From Endozoicomonas sp965232255 (lineage in GTDB: Bacteria > Pseudomonadota > Gammaproteobacteria > Pseudomonadales > Endozoicomonadaceae), in assembly GCA_965232255.1 (NCBI GenBank), contig OZ246962.1, forward strand, positions 2,480,001-2,544,000: 64,000 nucleotides of DNA. Reading direction: 5' to 3'. Both the position numbers and the translations under genes were made by a program. Below are positions 27,888 to 36,825 of the stretch, piece after piece (positions within the stretch are counted from its first letter, which is position 1; every line of letters begins with the position of its first letter). The notes below the pieces were generated by a model. The model did not search any database. It was not told where the DNA came from and worked only from the letters and a program-made list of their open reading frames with translations.

Positions 27888-28033
27888 GTACAAAATCCCT
27901 ATCAGTTCCAGGGGGCAAGTGCCGCACTCGACTGAAGGGATTTTGCTAAAGAATACGACAAGATGCGCGTGGTTAGTGCTGATCGACTTATGTACAATGC
28001 CCCGATCAAGTCATCAGCCGGAGATGTCGCAAA

Positions 28034-29860
28034 ATGAGCCAAAGTACACAAAAGCAGGCCTATCGCTGGTTGTTGCGACAGATCAAACCAGCCCGCTATT
28101 GGCTGCTGACCTCGTTGTTTTTCGGTGTGCTCAGCGGCGTCTTGCTTATCATCCAGGCTTCCATTCTGGCCCAAATGATTCACCGTCTAGTGATGGAAGA
28201 TGCATCGCGTGATGAGTTGACCGGGGCGTTTTTTCAAGTGCTGATTTTGGTGATTGCCCGTGGCATCTGTGCCTGGGGACGGGAATTTAGCGGGTTTCGG
28301 GCCGGGGCTCGCATTCGGGTGACGGTGCGTGCCATGCTGTTGGACAAACTGCACCGCCTGGGACCGCTGGTTATTGCCGAGCGTCCGGCAGGTAGTTGGT
28401 CGGCCATCGTCGTAGAGCAAGTGGAGGAATTGCAGGCATTTGTGGCCAAATACCTACCACAAATGGCCATGGCGGTGATGATTCCGGTCATCATGCTGGC
28501 GGTTGTCTTCCCGGAGAGTTGGGTAGTGGGCACGGTTTTCCTGATTACCACGCCATTGATTCCGATTTTTATGATCCTGGTGGGCATGAAAGCGGCTGAA
28601 GCCAATCGCCGCAATTTTCAGGCGTTATCACGACTTGGTGGGTTTTTTCTTGATCGGTTACAAGGGTTGGAGACATTGCGATTGTTCCAGCGCACCGATT
28701 TTGCCCGTAAGCAGTTGGTCCAGGCGAGCGAGGATTTGCGCATTAAAACCATGCAGGTACTGCGCCTGGCCTTTTTGTCATCAGCGGTGCTGGAGTTTTT
28801 TGCCTCGGTCTCCATCGCTGTGGTGGCCGTATTTCTTGGGATGACGTTCCTTGGTCATCTCACCTTTGGCGGCACGGTGTCGCTGTACACCGGGCTGTTC
28901 CTGTTATTGCTGGCCCCTGAGTATTATCAGCCACTGCGCGAGTTGGGTACCCATTACCATGCCAAGGCCAAGGCGGTTGCTGCCACCGAGGAAATTCTCA
29001 ATGTGCTCTCGCGCCCGGAACCGCAAGAGCACAGCGGGCAGTTGCCGTATCCTGACGACCAGCCATTGAGTATTGCGGTTCGTGATCTGTGTGTAAGTAC
29101 GCGGATGGGCGTCGGGACACAAGAAAACCCGACTTTGGCAGATTCGGTTGGTAAACAACACCTGTTGCTTGATAAGTTGTCGTTTACCATCAAGCCGGGC
29201 AGTCGGGTTGGCATTATCGGTCGCAGCGGAGCTGGCAAGACCACGCTAATCAATACTCTGATGGGATTCTGGCAATATCAGGGCGATATTGTTTTGGCTG
29301 GCCAGTCGTTATCGGTCACCAACATGGCCAGTTGGCGGCAGCAGATTGCTTGGCTCGGCCAGCAGCCGTTAATCATCCACGGTACGTTGTACGACAACAT
29401 CGCTTTTGGTCGGCCCGTTGCCAGGGTGGAGTGTCTGGAAGCCCTGGACCGGGCCCAGGGCATGGATATTCTGGAACGGTTGCCCGATGGTCTGGACAGT
29501 GTGCTCAAGGAGCAGGGCGGTAATCTGTCAGTGGGCCAGGCACAACGCATTGCCCTGGCACGGGCACTGCTGTTGCCGACGCGGCTGCTGATACTGGACG
29601 AACCCACTGCCAGTCTGGACGCTGTCAGCGAAGGCCTGGTCAACGCTGCTCTGGATGCCATCCCTGCTGAATGTACGGTGCTGACCATTACCCACCGGCT
29701 TAGTCAACTCAATAATATGGATCAGATCCTGCTGCTGGATAAGGGGCGTCTGGTGGCTAATGGGGCGCCTGCGGTGTTGGCCAGACAGAGTGCACCTTAT
29801 CAGCAATTCATCAGCAATTTTGATGAGCAGGAGATAATAGCGAGAGTCGCCAATGCGTGA
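28034..29860 (+). CDS. cydD: ABC transporter subunit CydD
   Basis: CydD pairs with CydC to form the inner-membrane exporter of cysteine and glutathione (heme has also been proposed) needed for cytochrome bd assembly. The 608-residue fused permease-ATPase has six hydrophobic helices in residues ~15-310 and then an ATPase with Walker A GRSGAGKTT, Q-loop, signature LSVGQAQRIALARA and Walker B LLILDEPTASLD. FPESWVVGTVFLITTPLIPIF is typical of CydD. It overlaps cydC by 8 bases, showing translational coupling. Confidence 0.95.
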   Translation: MSQSTQKQAYRWLLRQIKPARYWLLTSLFFGVLSGVLLIIQASILAQMIHRLVMEDASRDELTGAFFQVLILVIARGICAWGREFSGFRAGARIRVTVRAMLLDKLHRLGPLVIAERPAGSWSAIVVEQVEELQAFVAKYLPQMAMAVMIPVIMLAVVFPESWVVGTVFLITTPLIPIFMILVGMKAAEANRRNFQALSRLGGFFLDRLQGLETLRLFQRTDFARKQLVQASEDLRIKTMQVLRLAFLSSAVLEFFASVSIAVVAVFLGMTFLGHLTFGGTVSLYTGLFLLLLAPEYYQPLRELGTHYHAKAKAVAATEEILNVLSRPEPQEHSGQLPYPDDQPLSIAVRDLCVSTRMGVGTQENPTLADSVGKQHLLLDKLSFTIKPGSRVGIIGRSGAGKTTLINTLMGFWQYQGDIVLAGQSLSVTNMASWRQQIAWLGQQPLIIHGTLYDNIAFGRPVARVECLEALDRAQGMDILERLPDGLDSVLKEQGGNLSVGQAQRIALARALLLPTRLLILDEPTASLDAVSEGLVNAALDAIPAECTVLTITHRLSQLNNMDQILLLDKGRLVANGAPAVLARQSAPYQQFISNFDEQEIIARVANA

Positions 29861-31544
29861 TTTGTGGCCTTTTCTGAAGCTCTACCGCCAGCATCCGGGC
29901 ATGCTCTGGCTGGGCATTTTGCTGGCAATAGTGACCCTGTTGGCCAGTCTCGGTCTGTTGGCGCTATCGGGCTGGTTTATTACTGCCACTGCCATTGCCG
30001 GGCTGAGTTTTGCCACTGCGCAGAGTTTTAACTTTTTTGCCCCAGGAGCTGGTGTACGCGGTTTTTCCATCGCTCGCACCGCCGCTCGTTATGCAGAGCG
30101 ACTGGTCAGTCACGATGCCACCTTCCGCTTGCTTGCAGGACTGCGTAGCTGGTTTTTCGGCCGCCTGATTCCGGTTTCCCGTCAACAGCTCGGTCAGTAT
30201 CGCCACGGTGAGTTGTTGGGTCGGCTGGTGGCCGATATCGATGCCCTTGATCAGCTTTATCTGCGTTTACTCAGTCCATTGCTGTCGGCAATCACTGTGA
30301 CCGGGCTGTTTTGCCTGTTTCTCGCTTTTTTCAGCGTCAAGATTGCCCTGGTAGTATTGGTAATCATGGGGCTCTGGATTGTCTCCATGCCTGTGCTGTT
30401 TTACTTCCTGGGCCGCAAAACCGGGGAGTCCATGGGCATTCGCCAGGCACAGTTGCGCCAACAAGTGCTGGACTACTTTCAAGGTATGGCTGAGCTGCAA
30501 ATATACGCTGGGGATGCCCGTAGTCGTGCTGCCATTGCCCAGTGTGAGCAGCAATTAATTGGTGATCAATCCAGGATGGCTGCCCTGGATGGGCTTGGTT
30601 CGGCACTGTTTGTCATTGGCGCTGGTGCCAGTGCTCTGTTGGTGTTGTACATTGGCAGCGGCCAGCTGCGCGCTGACCTGTTCAACGGACCAGTACTGGT
30701 GATGATGTTCTTTGCCATGCTGGCCAGCTTTGAAGCGCTGATGCCGTTGCCGGCTGCCTTTCAGTTTCTCAGTCATACTCGTCACGCTGCCAGTCGCCTG
30801 CATCAAGTGGTTAACTCAGCGGTAGTGGCGTTTCCTAAACAGCCATCGGGTCATCTGATTCATGGTGCCATTACGTTTGCCGACGTCAGCTGTGGCTATG
30901 AGCAAGACTTGCCAGTTATAAATCAACTGTCGTTAAATATCAGTGCCGGTCGTCGCATTGCTTTGTTGGGTAAAACCGGCTGTGGCAAATCCACCCTGAT
31001 TCGGTTGTTAAACCGCTCCCTGGAGCCATCCTCGGGTAGCATTACCCTGGATGGTCAGGATATCCGTCTGTTTTCCGAGCATGAACTATATCAGGCGATC
31101 ACTTTTGTGCTGCAAAAAACCCATGTGTTCAGCGCCACGCTGCGGGAAAACCTGCAACTGGCCGCACCAGGGGCTGACGATGAATTGTTGCTGCAAGTGG
31201 TCCATCGCTGCGGTCTGGATAGTCTGGCCATTGCCCGTGATGGTAAAACCAATCTGCTGGAAACCTGGCTGGGGCAGGGCGGCATTGCTTTGTCAGGGGG
31301 AGAGCAGCGCCGTCTGGCGATTGCCCGCGCCATGCTTAAACCGGCTCCCGTACTGGTGCTGGATGAACCCGGTGAGGGGCTGGACCGACACAGTGAAAAA
31401 GCACTTATGATGGCCGTGCTTGAGGCATTTAAAGACAGCACCGTCATTATGATCACCCACAAAACAGTGGCGCTGGATTTGATGGATGATATCTATCGCA
31501 TGGAAAATGGTTCCCTGGTCAAAATCAGTAACGGCAATTATTAA
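29853..31544 (+). CDS. cydC: ABC transporter subunit CydC
   Basis: The partner of CydD, 563 residues. An N-terminal membrane domain begins MRDLWPFLKLYRQH and includes the family segment RGFSIARTAARYAERLVSHDATFRLLA. The ATPase has Walker A GKTGCGKST, signature LSGGEQRRLAIARA and Walker B VLVLDEPGEGLD. The start lies inside the last codons of cydD. No cydAB genes are in the window, so the oxidase this pair serves must lie elsewhere. A terminator is not obvious after the stop. Confidence 0.95.
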   Translation: MRDLWPFLKLYRQHPGMLWLGILLAIVTLLASLGLLALSGWFITATAIAGLSFATAQSFNFFAPGAGVRGFSIARTAARYAERLVSHDATFRLLAGLRSWFFGRLIPVSRQQLGQYRHGELLGRLVADIDALDQLYLRLLSPLLSAITVTGLFCLFLAFFSVKIALVVLVIMGLWIVSMPVLFYFLGRKTGESMGIRQAQLRQQVLDYFQGMAELQIYAGDARSRAAIAQCEQQLIGDQSRMAALDGLGSALFVIGAGASALLVLYIGSGQLRADLFNGPVLVMMFFAMLASFEALMPLPAAFQFLSHTRHAASRLHQVVNSAVVAFPKQPSGHLIHGAITFADVSCGYEQDLPVINQLSLNISAGRRIALLGKTGCGKSTLIRLLNRSLEPSSGSITLDGQDIRLFSEHELYQAITFVLQKTHVFSATLRENLQLAAPGADDELLLQVVHRCGLDSLAIARDGKTNLLETWLGQGGIALSGGEQRRLAIARAMLKPAPVLVLDEPGEGLDRHSEKALMMAVLEAFKDSTVIMITHKTVALDLMDDIYRMENGSLVKISNGNY

Positions 31545-31959
31545 GGTAGGTGTATTAAGGAGAATGCTGGCGTTCATGCCGAGCTCAAAATGCGTCGAAT
31601 CAGCGTGTGCCTGAGTGACACATTCCTACGATCGGATCTGGCGACAGTGGGCGACAGTGGGCGACAGTGGATGAAGAGCGCCGTGGAGTTCGATAAGCTT
31701 TCGGCCTTTTTTGTAATGATTTTGCCCGGTAGCAAAGGAGCTTGCCTCGAATCTGTCAGCAAATTTCGGGCAGTTGCCATTGATATTCCTTCTTATGGTA
31801 AGTTCACATTTTACAAAACCCTGGTATTTATAATGGTTTTTACCTAATACACCTGAGGGTTTGACGATGTTTTCCTGGTGGAGTGTGTGGTTTATCGAGA
31901 ACGCTTCGGTAACTATCTGTTGTTTCGAGGGTGCACATAAATAATAATCACGCAAATTA
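31545..31959. other. Non-coding stretch with a 10-bp triplicate
   Basis: Between cydC and the transposase remnants I see no supportable gene; an 85-codon frame at 31590 has no recognisable content. At 31641-31670 the unit GCGACAGTGG is repeated three times exactly. Confidence 0.55.
31641..31670. repeat. 10-bp tandem repeat, three perfect copies
   Basis: GCGACAGTGG occurs three times head to tail. Confidence 0.9.
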
Positions 31960-32325
31960 TTGGGACTGCGTAATCGACTACGGGCGCAGCAGACGCAGCG
32001 ACCAAAGTGGTCATGGTTTTCCGGTTATACAGACGCAAGCGTATCAAACTCCATGCAGGCGCGTCTGGATAGCGGCAAAGAGAGTGAAGACTCGTATGGC
32101 GGATTGCAGAGAATCGACTGTAAAAATGCTGGTAGAGTTCACTCGGCAGTAACTGATAGCACCAGAGATTCTGGTATTAACGTGAATAGCCTGCATATTT
32201 GGCTCAGGACTCAAGGCGCCCTTGCAGAACCGGAAGGTTCGCGACGGCTTCCAGAGTACTGGCAGTGGTACGGTTTCCCCGACTATGAACGGCAACTGCT
32301 CTGGTGTACAAATGACTTATTATGA
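31960..32325 (+). pseudogene. Possible IS3-family OrfA remnant
   Basis: A 121-codon frame contains a segment (roughly 32090-32230) ending GINVNSLHIWLRTQG. This resembles the end of the helix-turn-helix of IS3-type OrfA, where GIN/GVN is followed by a hydrophobic residue and W. The rest does not match a complete OrfA, and the only start is a TTG. Directly downstream is a clearer OrfB end, which is why I read this as the 5' part of the same dead element. In another frame at 32266-32300 the residues MNGNC recall the GNC motif near the DDE core. Confidence 0.35.
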
Positions 32326-32570
32326 AGCCGTACGATCTCCTCAATAAAGCCAGGTGGCGCGAACGCATGTGCGCAGAGGAATCACGGCAAACAATTTTTG
32401 AATATATCGAAGTGTTTGATAATCGACTGGGAAAACACTCCGCTAACGGCTACCTGGCACCGTTCACGCATGAACAGAAGCTTGCTCAGGCAGCAGCGAA
32501 AAAAAGTGTCCGGAACAAACTTGCCATATCAGACTGGCGATATAGTGATATTTTTTATTCACAATACTGA
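32322..32570 (+). pseudogene. IS3-family transposase OrfB, C-terminal fragment
   Basis: The 82-residue frame contains the typical end of an IS3-type DDE integrase: an RQTIFEYIEVFDNRLGKHSA stretch followed by GYLAP. In intact enzymes (…FEYIEVFYNRxRxHSxLGYxSP) this covers the last DDE glutamate helix and the C-terminus. Nothing upstream in frame supplies the remaining catalytic domain, so the gene is a relic. I could not identify terminal inverted repeats. Confidence 0.65.
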
Positions 32571-32595
32571 GCAAGATATGTAGGAGAGTTCGGTA

Positions 32596-34275
32596 GTGGA
32601 AACCAGCATAATTATTATTGCGTTGCTGATATTGTTATCAATTTCGATTTCTGTTTTTTTCTGGTTTAAAATCAGTGAATTAGAAAAAAAGAAAAGTTCT
32701 GAACACGACAAGATGGTGAGAAATACCAACGATCAGATCAGAAAAGCCAATGAAAATGCCAAGAGAGTAATAAAGCAGGCAAACGCAAAGGCAGAGACTT
32801 ACGAACAAGCAGTCGAAGCCATGAAAAATATCATTGATGGTTATGGCAATGAACACCTGGTCAGCAAAACTGTATTTGATGATCTGGCTGGCGAATTCAG
32901 CCATAAAAAAGCCGGAATGGAGTTAAAACAGGCAAGGCTGTTGACCAATGGGCTGGTTATCGGTGGACGGGCAGCACTAAGTGATTACCCGGAATATCAT
33001 CAAAAAATGGCAGCCATTCGTTTCATTCTGGATGCTTTTAATGGCAAGGTTGATTCAACCCTGGCCAGGATCAAATACGATAACTACGGCAAACTGGAAG
33101 CAGAAATCACCGTTGGATTTGGCCTGGTGAATGGTAATGGTCGTGTGTTCGGTAACACTCGCATAACGAATGAATACTTAAAAGCAAGACTATGTGAGCT
33201 TAAGTGGGCGGCTGCCGTCGATGAACTTGAGAATCCGCAAGGCAAAGAACGCAGTGAAGCTGCCAAAGGAATTATTCCGGCAGCAGCAGTAGTTCAGCGA
33301 AAACAGGAAGTAAAAGCTTATCAGGAAGAAATAAAAGCTGATTTGGCAGCAACAGCAGCTTACCCAGAAGAAACAGACGTTCACATGGAAGAGGGAGAAG
33401 TTTACCAGGAAGAAGTGGCAGTCCCTCTGGGCGAGACAGCGGTTTACCAGGAAGAAGTGGCAGTCCCTCTGGGCGAGACAGTGGCTTACCAGGAAGAAGT
33501 AGCAGTTCACCAGGAAGCGATAGCAGTTTCCCAGGAAGCACTAGCAGTTCATCAGGAAGAAGTAGAATTTTATCAAGAAGAATTAGCAGTCCCACTGGAA
33601 GAGGCGCAGGTCTACCAGGAAGCGATAGCAGTTCACCAGGAAGAAGTAGAATTTTATCAAGAAGAATTAGCGGTCCCCGTGGAAGAGACAGAGGTTTATC
33701 AGGAGGAGATAGCAGTTCACCAGGAAGAAGTAGAATTTTATCAGGAAGAATTGGCTGTCCCCCTGGAAGAGACAGAGGTTTACCAGGAAGAGGTGCAGAC
33801 GCGCATGACTGCCCAAGCATTACCGACCGATTCAGAGCCGATGCTTCCTCAATCCGGTAAAATGGTGGCAGAAAGAACTGAAAATAAAGTACTGCCAGTG
33901 GAAAATGAGTCGTTATCGGCTCGCCGTGAGGTAGAGGACGTCCTGCGGGCATCCAGAAAAGAAGACAGAATGTTTCAGGAGGCCATGGCAAAAACACGAC
34001 AAAAGATAACTGCTCAAAGATCACTGGCGGATTCGGGTCGAATGCCTCCACGGCCTGCCAAGCCAGCTATGGAAAAGCTTCGACATGAAGATTTGGCTGC
34101 AAAAAATGAGCAGTTGCGCCAAAAATCTTTCCGGGCCAGAAAAGAAGCGGCTACATCTGCTAGCCAAATAACGGCTATTCGTGAAGAGATTTTTCAGCCG
34201 GCTACGTTTCAAAGGCCGAGCAAAACCAGACTCGTTAAACAACCAGCCATAGAGCAAGTCAAGAGTATCGGATAA
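32596..34275 (+). CDS. Membrane-anchored DUF4041-like protein with a 14-residue repeat tract
   Basis: The 559-residue protein starts with one transmembrane helix (5-24), then a charged coiled-coil segment (25-80). A domain at ~85-212 resembles DUF4041, the helical domain often joined to T5orf172 nucleases in phages; no GIY-YIG nuclease follows here. Residues 269-394 are nine tandem copies of a 14-residue unit (VYQEEVAVPLGETA type, alternating with AVHQEEVEF). The C-terminal ~150 residues are Lys/Arg/Gln-rich and probably disordered. The GTG start has AGGAG 10 bases upstream. Function is unknown. The long acidic repeat suggests a surface or scaffold role, which is inference. Confidence 0.75.
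   Translation: METSIIIIALLILLSISISVFFWFKISELEKKKSSEHDKMVRNTNDQIRKANENAKRVIKQANAKAETYEQAVEAMKNIIDGYGNEHLVSKTVFDDLAGEFSHKKAGMELKQARLLTNGLVIGGRAALSDYPEYHQKMAAIRFILDAFNGKVDSTLARIKYDNYGKLEAEITVGFGLVNGNGRVFGNTRITNEYLKARLCELKWAAAVDELENPQGKERSEAAKGIIPAAAVVQRKQEVKAYQEEIKADLAATAAYPEETDVHMEEGEVYQEEVAVPLGETAVYQEEVAVPLGETVAYQEEVAVHQEAIAVSQEALAVHQEEVEFYQEELAVPLEEAQVYQEAIAVHQEEVEFYQEELAVPVEETEVYQEEIAVHQEEVEFYQEELAVPLEETEVYQEEVQTRMTAQALPTDSEPMLPQSGKMVAERTENKVLPVENESLSARREVEDVLRASRKEDRMFQEAMAKTRQKITAQRSLADSGRMPPRPAKPAMEKLRHEDLAAKNEQLRQKSFRARKEAATSASQITAIREEIFQPATFQRPSKTRLVKQPAIEQVKSIG
33400..33777. repeat. In-frame 42-bp minisatellite, nine units
   Basis: Nine 42-bp units encode the 14-residue repeats of the surrounding gene. 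The first two units are nearly identical at DNA level, and a pair of units recurs further on (HQEEVEFYQEELAVP), so expansion by pairs is likely. Confidence 0.85.
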
Positions 34276-34352
34276 TGCAGGCGTGCCAGCGTAATCGCAT
34301 GCCGTGTAGCAGTACCCGAAGTATTGATGAGAAAAACAGACAAATATCTTCT

Positions 34353-34386
34353 CAGGAAAAACGCCACTCGTTCAAGAACGAGTGGC
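34353..34386 (-). terminator. Terminator of the HU/H1-like gene
   Basis: A perfect 11-bp inverted repeat (GCCACTCGTTC/GAACGAGTGGC) is followed, on the minus strand, by GTTTTTCCT. It lies about 46 bases beyond the stop of the minus-strand gene. Confidence 0.8.
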
Positions 34387-34431
34387 ATTAGGCACCAAAG
34401 CCTCTTTATTGGATTACGTTCCCCCACCCAA

Positions 34432-34893
34432 TCAAGACGCAGCAAACTCCTTCAGTTTTTTCAGCGCCCTGACTTTAACCTGGATGGATGCCGGCTTTGC
34501 TGCTACATCCATAAGCTCACCGGGTCTAAAGGGATTTGGCACACCTTTTCTGGCTTTCTGAGCGGGCTTTTTCTTAGTCACGATTTTTAACAGGCCAGGC
34601 AGGGTGAATTCACCACAGCTGCGCTTTTTAACGTGACGCTCCACCAAAATACTCAGTTCTTCCAGCACAGAACTCACTTGCATGCGGCTAAGGCCAGTAT
34701 TTTGTGCGATCTCTGTGAGTATCTGGGTTTTGCTGTACTTTTCTCTTATGGCGACTGCCTTTTTAGTCGGCGCTTTTTTAGTGGCCCCTTTTTTGGCAAC
34801 CACTTTTTTGCTTACCGTTTTTTTGCCAGTACCCTTTTTCGTATCCACTTTTTTCGCACCCACTTTTTTAGCAGCCCCTTTTTTGGCAGCCAT
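34432..34893 (-). CDS. HU-family DNA-binding protein with a histone H1-like lysine tail
   Basis: The 153-residue protein has two parts. Residues 1-47 are built of AAKK, TKK and AKK motifs, as in histone H1 C-termini and in AlgP-type bacterial proteins. Residues ~52-153 form an HU/IHF-like domain: YSKTQILTEIAQNTGLSRMQVSSVLEELS, then GEFTLPGLLKIVTKKKPAQKARKG and NPFRPGEL, with the FxxGx and PNPFRPGE elements matching HU's arm. It should bind and bend DNA non-specifically in the nucleoid. GGAGG-like bases precede the ATG, and a strong terminator follows. A second, ordinary HU lies at 61203-61475. Confidence 0.88.
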   Translation of the reverse strand: MAAKKGAAKKVGAKKVDTKKGTGKKTVSKKVVAKKGATKKAPTKKAVAIREKYSKTQILTEIAQNTGLSRMQVSSVLEELSILVERHVKKRSCGEFTLPGLLKIVTKKKPAQKARKGVPNPFRPGELMDVAAKPASIQVKVRALKKLKEFAAS

Positions 34894-35321
34894 AGATACA
34901 CCCTCCTGAAAATAATTCCCTTTATTTTTCTCCCCTGCGACCAGGGTATTAAGTTCTTTTTATAATTGCTTAACCGCCCAGGGCTGCTTGCCCCGGTGAC
35001 GACTCCCTAACAGCTATTGGCTTTGGGCCAGTGCATCCGATGATTTTCACTATTGTTTTGCCACTGTTTTTGCCGCCGTTTTTGTCATCGTTTTTGTTAT
35101 CAGGGCAGACAGCAAGCGCAGACCTTCAGATGCTGGATATCACTATAATCTTGGTGTTTTTTTACGTCGAGTACTTTTTAGCAAAAGATTCACCGGTAAA
35201 TTGCCGGAGTGTTTGAGAAAAAAGCATTGTAGCGGTAAATTAACTACTGATATTGGAAACCGTGTGTTCCAGCAAAATACCAGCAGTGCTGATACTGAAT
35301 AACAAAAAAAAGGAACATGTC

Positions 35322-35894
35322 TTGAACTATTTCAACATCCTGCATCTGGTTACCGGCTTTTCTGCCTTACTTCTCGTCATCGCCAATATGGCCGCCCTTA
35401 TCGACGCCAGTAACGATACCACAGCCATATTGCTTATGGCTGCCCTGGTGAACTTGTTAGCCGGCAGTAGCAAAAACCGGGGGAAAAGTCAGTTCATTGG
35501 TTCTGCGTTGCTTTTAGCCGGTATTGCTGCCGCTTTTGGCCATACCCTGAACAACGCATTAGCAATCACTGATGCCGCCCTTGATCAGATGGCTTTAATC
35601 ACTCTCTGTGCTGGGACAATCGTTTTAGTGGTCATTGATTTACCGCTGATGTTTTTCAATGTTGTCGTCAGCCCGCGCGAGAGAGGATCAGTCAAATGGT
35701 TTAACGTCGCCAAAGGGTTTGGTTTTATCACCAGGGATTATGGTGACGACGTTTTTGTTCACTATCGCGCCATTCGTGGTGAAGGTCGCAAGATGCTCAG
35801 CGAAGGACAACGTGTGGAGTTTGTGGTGGTGGAAAAAGAGAAAGGTTTGCAGGCAGAAGATGTCACTCTTCTCAGGAAAAAAGCCAGCAAATAA
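35322..35894 (+). CDS. Membrane protein fused to a cold-shock domain
   Basis: The 190-residue protein has three to four hydrophobic helices in residues 5-115 and a C-terminal cold-shock (OB-fold) domain from ~120. That domain has SVKWFNVAKGFGFI with RNP1 KGFGFI and RNP2 VFVHYRAI. Cold-shock domains bind single-stranded RNA or DNA, so this places a nucleic-acid binder on the cytoplasmic face of the membrane. I use the TTG at 35322, which has AAGGA 7 bases upstream and starts the first helix; a TTG at 35253 would add 23 residues. It stands alone, and the next genes are convergent. Confidence 0.8.
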   Translation: MNYFNILHLVTGFSALLLVIANMAALIDASNDTTAILLMAALVNLLAGSSKNRGKSQFIGSALLLAGIAAAFGHTLNNALAITDAALDQMALITLCAGTIVLVVIDLPLMFFNVVVSPRERGSVKWFNVAKGFGFITRDYGDDVFVHYRAIRGEGRKMLSEGQRVEFVVVEKEKGLQAEDVTLLRKKASK

Positions 35895-35925
35895 GCCAGC
35901 CGCAACGAATAGCGCGCCGTGCCAG

Positions 35926-36123
35926 TCAGTAATGGGGCGGCGGCGCGTCCTGACTTTCTGGCTGCTTGGCTGCCATTTCCTCAAACTGTTTTTTTAACCG
36001 TGCAAACGCTTCGGTCAAACGCTGAATATCTTGCTGTTGTCGGGTAACCACGTCATTTAATTGGGCGATGGTATCTTCCTGGTAGCTTAGCTGCATTTGC
36101 AGCTCAAACAGTTCTTCTTGCAT
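35926..36123 (-). CDS. slyX: SlyX family coiled-coil protein
   Basis: The 65-residue protein is typical SlyX: an ELQMQLSYQEDTIAQLNDVV heptad-repeat helix, then RQQQDIQRL and the proline-rich end PPPHY. The start at 36123 is fixed by GGAGGAGT just upstream; an in-frame extension to 36393 is not supported. The function of SlyX is not established. It lies downstream of the HIT gene on the same strand. Confidence 0.9.
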   Translation of the reverse strand: MQEELFELQMQLSYQEDTIAQLNDVVTRQQQDIQRLTEAFARLKKQFEEMAAKQPESQDAPPPHY

Positions 36124-36260
36124 GACCACTCCTCCATGGGTGGCGTATTCAGCCAGCCACAGTATGAAGACTATCGTTGCGCCCGGACGCTGATAAATGA
36201 TCAGCCAACGGGCAGAGAAAAGAAAAAAGAAAAAAGAAAAAAAGTGCCAGTGTCGGGTAT

Positions 36261-36716
36261 TTATTGCTGGGCAAAAAGCCATGTAAAAGACGGCATATCT
36301 GCCAATCCTGGCGCCAGTTTTTCCAGTATCGCACCCAGTTCCTCCGACGAATAAGGCTGTGCGGCATATTTGCCCCAAACGGGCGCTGGCCACGCGGCAT
36401 CCGTGTGGTAACGGACTATGTGGTGCATATGCAGCTGAGAAACCACGTTACCGAGCGCAGCGATATTTATTTTGTCCGCCAAAAACAGTACTTGTAACGT
36501 GTGTGCCAGAAAAGACGATTCGGCCAGTAACTGCTGCTGATCGGCGTCGTCCAGTTGATAAATCTCCTGTACCTCGGCTATTCGCGGCACCAGAATAAAC
36601 CACGGATAATGACTGTCATTCATCAACAGCAGCCGGCACAGAGGGAAATCACCAACCACGAGACAATCCCGGGCCAATCGGGAATCCAGTTGAAAACTAC
36701 TCACAATGAAGACCAT
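36261..36716 (-). CDS. HIT-family (histidine triad) hydrolase
   Basis: The 151-residue protein carries the HIT motif in variant form, QLHMHHIVR at about residues 93-101, after the AALGNVVSQ segment that forms the dimer strand. HIT proteins hydrolyse nucleotide phosphoramidates and dinucleoside polyphosphates. The PWFILVPR strand and WPAPVWG loop are usual for the proteobacterial subfamily found near slyX. Cellular substrate unknown. Co-directional with slyX, 137 bases apart. Confidence 0.88.
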   Translation of the reverse strand: MVFIVSSFQLDSRLARDCLVVGDFPLCRLLLMNDSHYPWFILVPRIAEVQEIYQLDDADQQQLLAESSFLAHTLQVLFLADKINIAALGNVVSQLHMHHIVRYHTDAAWPAPVWGKYAAQPYSSEELGAILEKLAPGLADMPSFTWLFAQQ

Positions 36717-36825
36717 CCAGCAAAAAAAGTAATGGCGGATTTTGCCGCAGCGATTGGTATAATAACCGATTGTCCTTAGAATAACGCTTTATTTCATTCC
36801 TCCGTATAGCCCGGTAAGTAAACAC

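Noticed and set aside
31590..31847. 85-codon frame spanning the 10-bp triplicate
   Set aside because: Includes the tandem repeat and has no homology-like features; probably chance.
33272..34051. 259-codon minus-strand frame opposite the DUF4041-like gene, leucine/proline rich
   Set aside because: It is the reverse of the 42-bp repeat tract; its regularity follows from the real plus-strand repeats.
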